Positions 1 through 5,454 of a stretch of 7,489 nt of DNA are shown here, in pieces; within the stretch, counting starts at the first letter, position 1, and every line of letters begins with the position of its first letter. The notes beneath the pieces are model-generated. The model saw nothing but the letters and a program-made list of their open reading frames with translations, was not told the DNA's origin and searched no databases. Location: contig JACDBS010000035.1 in NCBI GenBank assembly GCA_013694795.1, forward strand, positions 1 to 7,489, given 5' to 3'. A program made the position numbers and the translations under genes. This DNA comes from Chloroflexota bacterium (GTDB lineage: Bacteria; Chloroflexota; Limnocylindria; QHBO01).

Positions 1-834
1 CGCCTCCTCCTCGCCGGTTACCGCGCGCGAGGTGGAGCGGGCGAGCTGCGTCAGCGCGGCGTCACGCTCGGCCGCCTGTGGATCGGTCATGCGCGACAGC
101 TCCTCCTGCACGGAGCCGATGCGGGCAAGGGTCGCCTCGCGATCGTCACCCTGCTCGCGCAATTGGCGCGCAAGCTCGCGGAGCTGGCGCTCGAGCTCCT
201 CGCGCCGGGGGTCGGGGTTGTCGACGTTCTCCTCGCCGACCTCGTCGGCGACCTCCTCGACGCGTTCGGCAACGCGCTCCGCGGCTTCACGGGCGGCCCG
301 GCGCTGCTCGATGACCTCGTCCTGAGGGTTCGGCCACGCCACCAGCAGCAGGGTCATCGCCAGGCCCATGGCCGCGACCGCCAGCGGGCGTCGCGCGAGC
401 CGTGGCCGGAAGGCGCGACGCAGGTCCACCGCGTTGAGGCGCGCCCTCGCGTCGGCCAGTTGCCGCGCCTCGAGCGGGTCATCGGTCTCGTGACGAGCCA
501 GCTCGAGCGCGGTACCCAGCCGTTGACGCAGCTCAAGCTCCTCGTCGGCGCGGCGGGCGGCGTCGACCAGGCTCGGCCGGCGGCGCGTGGCATCGACCGC
601 CCAGGCGATCAGCGCGAAGGCAATCACCCCGAGCTGGACGGGTCGCGCCGCCTCCAGCGGGAAGGCGCGGGCGACGAGCTGCACCAGTGCAATGAGCAGG
701 GTCGCCGCGGCGGCGACCAGGAGGCCGGAGCGCACGGCTCGGCGCCACCACAGGCGACGGCGGAGGCTGCGCAGCCGCCCGAGGGTGTCGGACCCCAGGC
801 GCGCGGCGACGTCATCGGCGAGCCGATCGGTCAC
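1..834 (-). CDS. Membrane protein with C-terminal coiled coil, DUF4175-like layout (3' end beyond window)
   Basis: Open from a GTG at 832-834 to the left edge: 278 codons, no stop, C-terminus missing. The start is supported by a GGAG Shine-Dalgarno sequence (843-846) 8 nt upstream and by the GTGA overlap with the permease stop. Reading from the start, there is a basic cytoplasmic-looking segment (residues 20-35, rich in Arg and Trp), a hydrophobic helix at about 36-55, a second at about 67-83, a loop containing the run RRADEELELRQRLGTALEL (94-112), a third helix at about 149-167, then a highly charged Glu/Arg-rich region from 170 on that reads as a long coiled coil. Helices followed by a long charged region, plus a 'D..L.LR.RL.TALEL' segment, recall DUF4175-type proteins; this is resemblance recalled, not a search result. 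It is the last visible gene of the ABC cluster and is probably a structural or accessory partner of the transporter. No enzymatic motif is visible. Confidence 0.8.
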   Translation of the reverse strand, partial: MTDRLADDVAARLGSDTLGRLRSLRRRLWWRRAVRSGLLVAAAATLLIALVQLVARAFPLEAARPVQLGVIAFALIAWAVDATRRRPSLVDAARRADEELELRQRLGTALELARHETDDPLEARQLADARARLNAVDLRRAFRPRLARRPLAVAAMGLAMTLLLVAWPNPQDEVIEQRRAAREAAERVAERVEEVADEVGEENVDNPDPRREELERQLRELARQLREQGDDREATLARIGSVQEELSRMTDPQAAERDAALTQLARSTSRAVTGEEEA

Positions 835-1982
835 CGTTCGGTCTCCGGGAGCTCCTCGATCATCGGCGCGCCCAGCGACGCCGCGGCCATCCGTCGGGCA
901 CCACCGCGCCGGAGCGCCCAGCGCATGCCGGCCGGCACCACCAGGCGCATCGAGGCAAGGGTGAGGACGGCTGCCACGATGAGGAAGCTGATGGCGACGC
1001 GAGGCCACCAGTAGTCGGTGCGGCCGGCCTGGCCGAAGGCATCGACAGGGACGGGCATGGGCTGGTCGAACCCGCCGAAGCCCTCGCAGCCGATTCCGTC
1101 ACAGGCGAATGAAACGGGCGTGCTGGCTAGGTCCCGGCCGAAGAGCTCGTACAGCGAGCTGGTGAAGCGCGTTGGCCCGTCGACCTCGACCCGCGAGACG
1201 ATGTCCAGCATGCCGACCATGGGGTTGAGGTAGCGCAACTGCTCGGGCGCCTGCTCCGGCTCCTGGACGAAGCCCGCCTGGTTCTGCTGTGCCACCTCGG
1301 TCCAGAAGGCGAAGACCATGGCCGTCCCGAGGGTGAGCGCGAGGACGATGCAATACGTGAGGACGGTCGCCGCCTGCGTGCGTCGCATCAGCGCGGAGGA
1401 GAACAGACCGATGGCGCCGACGCCCACGGCCACCGCCAGCAGCAGCACCTGTTGCCGGATGATGTCGTCGACCGATGCGCCGCCGTACATGAGGACGATG
1501 GCGGTGATCGGGATGGCCGCCACGATCATGAGGATCACGAAGGCGAGGGCGGTCAGGAGCTTGCCGATGACGATGGCGCCCGGGCGCATCGGTGTGCTGA
1601 TCAGGAGGTCCAGGGTCTGCTTCTCGCGCTCCAGGCTGATCTGCCCCGCAGTGAATGCCGGCGCGATCATCGCCACCATGATCATCTGGAAGATGGAGAG
1701 GACCGTGAAGATGTACTGGCCGACGAGCCGCGACGCGTTCGCCTGGGCGAGGCCGAATCCGCCCTGCTGATCCGCCGCTGCCCGCGCGGCCGGTCCGACC
1801 ACGACGTAGACCCCGTACGTGATGAGCGCCAGGACCGCCAGGTACAGCGTCAGCACGATGAACGCGCGCCGCCCCCGCATCCGCGCGCGGAGCTCCTTGA
1901 CCATGATTGTCCACACCGCGGACCCGAACTCCCGCAGGGCGGAGCGTCGCACGCTCCCGAAGGTCGTGCCCGATGCGGTCAT
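831..1982 (-). CDS. ABC-2 type transporter permease
   Basis: A 383-aa integral membrane subunit of an ABC-2 exporter, expected to form the channel for the ATPase encoded just upstream. Predicted helices lie at about 41-62, 91-113, 139-165, 178-197, 205-227 and 329-350. The stretch between helices 2 and 3 carries the hallmark of NatB/YhaP-like permeases, EREKQTLDLLISTPMRPG (118-135). A basic N-terminus (RARMRGRR) precedes helix 1, as expected for a cytoplasmic start. Between helices 5 and 6 is a loop of about 100 residues (228-327), predicted extracytoplasmic, containing two closely spaced cysteines (C294, C299) and a Gly-Phe motif GFGGFD (301-306). The ATG at 1980-1982 has a GAGGAG site 8 nt upstream and overlaps the ATPase stop in an ATGA junction, so the two are probably translationally coupled. 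Substrate unknown. Confidence 0.92.
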   Translation of the reverse strand: MTASGTTFGSVRRSALREFGSAVWTIMVKELRARMRGRRAFIVLTLYLAVLALITYGVYVVVGPAARAAADQQGGFGLAQANASRLVGQYIFTVLSIFQMIMVAMIAPAFTAGQISLEREKQTLDLLISTPMRPGAIVIGKLLTALAFVILMIVAAIPITAIVLMYGGASVDDIIRQQVLLLAVAVGVGAIGLFSSALMRRTQAATVLTYCIVLALTLGTAMVFAFWTEVAQQNQAGFVQEPEQAPEQLRYLNPMVGMLDIVSRVEVDGPTRFTSSLYELFGRDLASTPVSFACDGIGCEGFGGFDQPMPVPVDAFGQAGRTDYWWPRVAISFLIVAAVLTLASMRLVVPAGMRWALRRGGARRMAAASLGAPMIEELPETER

Positions 1983-2956
1983 GCCGCGTTCTCCTCATCG
2001 CTCTGTCCGGTCACCCGCAGGAAGATCTCCTCGAGGTCACTCGTCGCCTGGCTGAAGCCGACCACGCGGTGGCCGGCATCGATCATCGAGCGCAGCAGCT
2101 CAGCCTGCGCGTCGGCGGATCCGTCGAACGGGACCTCCAGCCGTGCCGTATCGCCGCTGCCGCCATCATGGCGCAGGACGTCGCCGACACGCGGATCGGT
2201 TGCCAGCCAATCGCTCGCCGCCGCGATGGCCGCTTCATTTGCGATCAGCTCGATGCGCAGCAGCGCGTTGGCCCGCAACGAGCGCTCGATGTCGGTGATG
2301 CTCCCAGAGCGCAGCACCCGGCCGTGGTCGATGATTGCCACGCCGGTGCACAGCTCGGCCAGCTCCGGGAGGATGTGGCTGCTGACCAGGATGGTCTTGC
2401 CCATCGAGCGCAGCTCGCGCAGGATCTCGCGCATCTCGACGCGCGCGCGCGGGTCGAGGCCCGAGGCCGGCTCGTCCAGGATGAGCAGGGCCGGGTCGTG
2501 GACGAGCGTATGTGCCAGGCACAGTCGCTGACGCATGCCGCGCGAGAGGCTCTCGACGTAGGCGTCGCGCCTGTCGCCGAGCCCCACGATCTCGAGCAGC
2601 TCGCCGATCATGGGTGCACGACGGTTGCTCGGCACGCCATAGCAGCGCCCGAAGAAGTCGAGGTACTCCCACACGCGCAGATCGTCGTAGACGCCGTAGA
2701 AGTCGGGCATGTAGCCGATGCGGCGGCGCACCTCGATCGGGTCGGCGTCGACCGGGATGCCGGTCACGTACGCCTCGCCCGAGGTGGGCGCCAGGAGGGT
2801 CGCGAGGATCTTCATGGTCGTGGTCTTGCCCGCGCCGTTGGGTCCGACCAGCCCGAAGATCTCACCCGGGCCGACCAGCAGGTCGACCCCGGCGACAGCC
2901 AGTTGATCGCCGTAGCGCTTGATGAGGCCGCGGGTCTCCACGACCGGGACGGACAT
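1979..2956 (-). CDS. ABC-2 type transporter ATP-binding protein (NatA/CcmA-like)
   Basis: A 325-aa cytoplasmic ATPase that should power the neighbouring permease. Visible motifs are Walker A GPNGAGKTT (38-46), Walker B LLILDEPASGLDP (157-169, catalytic Glu162), the ABC signature as LSRGMRQ (137-143) and the H-loop His194 in VSSHIL. The Q-loop position reads GYMPD (Asp85 instead of Gln). About 100 residues after the nucleotide-binding domain (224-317, ending in DLEEIFLRVTG) match the layout of a DUF4162-like C-terminal extension common in this exporter class. Two ATGs are adjacent, at 2957-2959 and 2954-2956. The GGAG at 2961-2964 lies only 1 nt from the first but 4 nt from the second, and the second forms a TGATG junction with the upstream stop, so the second is preferred; the difference is one residue. 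The 3' end overlaps the permease start by 4 nt. Confidence 0.95.
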   Translation of the reverse strand: MSVPVVETRGLIKRYGDQLAVAGVDLLVGPGEIFGLVGPNGAGKTTTMKILATLLAPTSGEAYVTGIPVDADPIEVRRRIGYMPDFYGVYDDLRVWEYLDFFGRCYGVPSNRRAPMIGELLEIVGLGDRRDAYVESLSRGMRQRLCLAHTLVHDPALLILDEPASGLDPRARVEMREILRELRSMGKTILVSSHILPELAELCTGVAIIDHGRVLRSGSITDIERSLRANALLRIELIANEAAIAAASDWLATDPRVGDVLRHDGGSGDTARLEVPFDGSADAQAELLRSMIDAGHRVVGFSQATSDLEEIFLRVTGQSDEENAA

Positions 2957-5379
2957 CATTCTCCGATCACCCCGGTTACCTGCGCGCTGACGAAGACGCT
3001 CGGCGGCTGGCCGAAGTTGGGATCCAGCCGCCCGGTGACCCGGACCTCGATGCGTCCGGTGGGGGTGATGGCCGTCGACGGATCGTCGATCTCAAAGCGG
3101 CTGCGCTGGTTCAGATCGCCCACGAGCACCCACTCGTCCGTGCCCGGTCTCCTGACCTCGACGGTGTAGCCCTGCGGCAAGAAGCCGCCGAAGCCTCCCT
3201 GATCGGTCAGCACGAACGACGGGTCAGGGCCCACCACGATCTCGACATCGGTGGCTGCCAGCCCGGCCGCCTCGAGAGGCAGACCGATGCCATACGTCAC
3301 CGAACCGTCGCCCAGCATCACCATGCCGGGACCGCCCGAAACAGCATCGCCCTCGGTGCCGACCACCGTGATCGCCATCTGGTGGGGTCGAATCGTCACC
3401 TCGCCGCTGCCCAAGGGAGGTCGCGCGGCGATCACCTCCACCTCGCTGCCGAAGCGCTGCGCCTTCTGGCCGTCGACGAGGATCGGCAGCGGCCCTTCGC
3501 CCGGCCGCCAGCCGATGAGATACGGACCGCGTGCGCTCGCTGTGCCGATGTCGAATCCGCGGAATCCAGAGCCGTACCCGACGAGGGCGTCGATGACCTG
3601 CCGCCGCATCTGGATCTGCCGCTGCTCGTCGCTGCCGGTGTCGAAGCCGCCGAAGCCGTAGACCTGCTCCGAGGCCGCGGAGCCGTTGAAGTTCGTGGCC
3701 GGGATGGTGAAGTCGGCGTCCGCGCCCGGTTCCAGATCACCGACCATCTCGCCGCCGCTGGTACTGATCCAGGCCACGTCGCTGATGGTGACGTCGCCGA
3801 TGTTGGTGACCGTGCCGATGCGATCGTCCCCACGCGTCCCCCAGCTGATCGACAGGGTTGGCTGGTGCTCGATCACGGCCACGGCTCGAACGCCCTCGAA
3901 GCCGCCGGCGCCGATGCCGAGGCCGCGCAGGTGCGCCGGATCGCCCTGCTCGACAAGGACATCGGTGCCGGTTGGCACGCCGAAGTCGCGCAGGGCCGAT
4001 GGCAGGAGGCGGCCCATGAGAGCATCGGCCTCGACGCTGACGTCGTATGTCGCGTTGTCGGGCGAGTACACGCCGGCATAGGTTTCGACGCTGGCCGAGC
4101 CGCCGGCCGACGAAGATCGGATCAGCGAGATCTGGTTGACGATGACGTCGCTGCCCTTCAGCGAGCGGCCGATGCCGTACGAGCTGGCGCTGAAGAGCAC
4201 GATGAGAAGCGGAGCGGTGACCCAGGCCAGCTCCCGTCGGTCCACCCGGCGCAGGACGATGTAGCTGACCGGACCGATGAGCAGGATGTAGCCGACGATC
4301 ACCGCCAGGAGCAGCTCGGCGGGTGGGACGTCAAGCGAGGGCAGGGTGGTGAGCGCCTGGCTCAGAGAGCTGTCGCTCTCCTCCTGGAACGGAAAGCCGC
4401 CGCCGGTGAACTGCTCCAGGAGCGCGCCGCTGGGCAGGAGCCGTCCCCACAGCAGAGGTGCCCCCGCCCAGCCGCGGTGCGCGTCGGTCGCCAGGTCCGT
4501 GCCGATCAGAACGACGTGTCCGGCCCCGACCGGTCGCATCGATGCCAGTACGGTGCCGTCGTCGGCGGTGATGAGCGCCCGCGCATCCTCGTGCAGCGTG
4601 CCGGTCGACACGGTCGCATCCGGCGTCGCCGGCGCGTCGCTGCCCGACCACGCCGCCAGCGCGGCCTGCGGCACACCGTCGGTGGCGGCGAGTCCGGTGA
4701 CCGGCAGGAGTTCGGCAAAGGCCGCGGTGCGCGCCTGCCAGTCCGGCCCGCCCAGGATCACGAGCTGCCCGCCCTCGGCCACCCAGCGCTCCAGGCTGCG
4801 TTGCTGCGCCTCGGTCAGTGACGCGCTGTCTCCGGCCCACACCATGGCGGAGAGCCCGCCCAATGGCTCGGGACGCTCGGGAATGTCGGCCGGGGCGAGG
4901 CTGATCGGCTCCGGTCCACTGAGCTCGTCGGTGCCGAGCAGCTGGGGCCGCAGTGTCCCCCCGCCGTCACCCACGATGGCGCGCTGCTGGTCCGACTGCT
5001 CGAGGACCCTGACCTCGACCTCATCTCGGACGGTGCCATTCGGCTCCTGGAACTCCACGGTGATCTTGCGCTGGAACGCCTCAGGTTGGAGGTAGAGCAT
5101 CACCACCTTGCGCGCGCCGGCCGGCATCTCGACGAAACGGCTGACGGCACCGGCCTGCGTTGCGGCGGTGAGGTTGCCATCGGTCGGCTCGCCGTCGTTC
5201 ACGAGCGTCACCGCCACGGCCATCCAGCCGCCGACCGCGTAGCGGCCGCCCATGAGCGCGCGCGCCTCGATACCGACCGAGCTTGCCGCGCTGACCGGCA
5301 GCGTTGACAGCAGCATGCCGAGCATGGCGAGCAACACCGCGAGGCGGCTGACGCGGATGAGGTCGGTCCGGTTCGTCAT
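2956..5379 (-). CDS. Exported, membrane-anchored beta-rich protein with inactive GATase1-like domain (ABC cluster)
   Basis: An 807-aa protein of no recognised named family, first gene of the ABC cluster. It begins with a signal peptide: TNRTDLIRVSR, a hydrophobic core, then VSA|AS with likely cleavage after residue 31. Residues 32-140 look like an extracytoplasmic beta domain. Residues 176-296 (motifs LERWVAEGGQLVILGG and VGAGHVVLIGTDLA) resemble the glutamine-amidotransferase-like fold seen in bacterial envelope proteins; the protein has no cysteine, so no catalytic nucleophile. Two TM helices follow (about 356-376 and 384-404) joined by a short basic loop RRVDRREL, then about 400 extracytoplasmic residues, beta-rich with Gly-Phe patches such as GFGGFD. 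The open frame extends upstream to an ATG at 5496, but that adds 39 residues before a typical signal peptide and overlaps the divergent kinase. The ATG at 5377-5379 has a GGTGA site 5 nt upstream and is chosen. Confidence 0.88.
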   Translation of the reverse strand: MTNRTDLIRVSRLAVLLAMLGMLLSTLPVSAASSVGIEARALMGGRYAVGGWMAVAVTLVNDGEPTDGNLTAATQAGAVSRFVEMPAGARKVVMLYLQPEAFQRKITVEFQEPNGTVRDEVEVRVLEQSDQQRAIVGDGGGTLRPQLLGTDELSGPEPISLAPADIPERPEPLGGLSAMVWAGDSASLTEAQQRSLERWVAEGGQLVILGGPDWQARTAAFAELLPVTGLAATDGVPQAALAAWSGSDAPATPDATVSTGTLHEDARALITADDGTVLASMRPVGAGHVVLIGTDLATDAHRGWAGAPLLWGRLLPSGALLEQFTGGGFPFQEESDSSLSQALTTLPSLDVPPAELLLAVIVGYILLIGPVSYIVLRRVDRRELAWVTAPLLIVLFSASSYGIGRSLKGSDVIVNQISLIRSSSAGGSASVETYAGVYSPDNATYDVSVEADALMGRLLPSALRDFGVPTGTDVLVEQGDPAHLRGLGIGAGGFEGVRAVAVIEHQPTLSISWGTRGDDRIGTVTNIGDVTISDVAWISTSGGEMVGDLEPGADADFTIPATNFNGSAASEQVYGFGGFDTGSDEQRQIQMRRQVIDALVGYGSGFRGFDIGTASARGPYLIGWRPGEGPLPILVDGQKAQRFGSEVEVIAARPPLGSGEVTIRPHQMAITVVGTEGDAVSGGPGMVMLGDGSVTYGIGLPLEAAGLAATDVEIVVGPDPSFVLTDQGGFGGFLPQGYTVEVRRPGTDEWVLVGDLNQRSRFEIDDPSTAITPTGRIEVRVTGRLDPNFGQPPSVFVSAQVTGVIGE

Positions 5380-5384
5380 CGGTG

Positions 5385-5389
5385 TCACC
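5385..5389 (-). promoter_or_regulatory. Shine-Dalgarno site deciding the start of the exported protein gene
   Basis: On the minus strand this reads GGTGA, ending 5 nt before the ATG at 5377-5379. It supports that start over the ATG 117 nt further upstream. It lies inside a short palindrome, CGGTG-T-CACCG (5380-5390), which may be chance. Confidence 0.5.
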
Positions 5390-5415
5390 GGTAGACGCGT
5401 CGTGGGGTGGGGGAG

Positions 5416-5442
5416 TTGCACGGCTACCCCCGATGCTAGAGT
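5416..5442 (+). promoter_or_regulatory. Candidate extended -10 promoter for the histidine kinase, near-leaderless
   Basis: TGCTAGAGT (5434-5442) is an extended -10: TGn followed by TAGAGT, which fits the TAnnnT pattern. A weak -35-like TTGCAC is at 5416-5421 with a short 15-nt spacer, so the extended -10 would have to carry most of the recognition. A start site 6-8 nt downstream would fall at about 5449-5451, leaving only 4-6 nt before the ATG at 5455. No Shine-Dalgarno sequence precedes that ATG, so a leaderless or near-leaderless message is plausible. Confidence 0.4.
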
Positions 5443-5448
5443 GCATCG
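5431..5448. repeat. Perfect 18-bp inverted repeat in the divergent promoter region (candidate operator)
   Basis: The sequence is CGATGC-TAGAGT-GCATCG: two exact 6-bp arms around a 6-nt centre. It lies in the only intergenic gap of the window, between the divergent ABC cluster and kinase gene, and its centre coincides with the best -10-like hexamer for the kinase. Such geometry suits a dimeric regulator that would block the kinase promoter and possibly the opposite one. The repeat is directly visible; its operator role is inference, and no regulator gene is in the window to bind it. Confidence 0.5.
5433..5438 (-). promoter_or_regulatory. Possible -10 element for the ABC cluster
   Basis: On the minus strand this reads TAGCAT, 4 of 6 matches to TATAAT. 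It would start a transcript about 45 nt before the ATG at 5379. It overlaps the rightward -10 inside the same inverted repeat. No convincing -35 was found at the right spacing, so this is weak. Confidence 0.2.
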
Positions 5449-5454
5449 CTGCGC

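Noticed and set aside
163..1014. 283-codon plus-strand open frame at the left end
   Set aside because: It is antisense to the GTG-started coiled-coil gene and the permease end; the minus-strand reading has coherent helices, a Shine-Dalgarno sequence and coupling, this one has none.
1452..2531. 359-codon open frame on the plus strand
   Set aside because: It crosses the permease/ATPase junction antisense to both and shows only low-complexity charged sequence.
1907..3169. 420-codon open frame on the plus strand
   Set aside because: It runs antisense to the ATPase, whose Walker A, signature, Walker B and H-loop motifs are unambiguous; the antisense product has no recognisable features.
3382..4821. 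479-codon open frame on the plus strand
   Set aside because: It lies wholly opposite the exported protein gene, has low-complexity Arg/Ala/Gly/Asp composition with no domain or membrane pattern, and is a typical shadow of G+C-rich coding DNA.
5380..5390. Palindrome CGGTG-T-CACCG over the ribosome binding site
   Set aside because: A 1-nt centre cannot form an RNA hairpin loop, and 5-bp arms are short enough to arise by chance; not claimed as an operator or switch.
5404..5431. G-run (GGGGTGGGGG) and downstream CCCCC as a hairpin, quadruplex or terminator
   Set aside because: Only two G-runs are present, the stem would be 5 bp with a 13-nt loop, there is no T-tract, and both flanking genes point away, so no terminator is expected.
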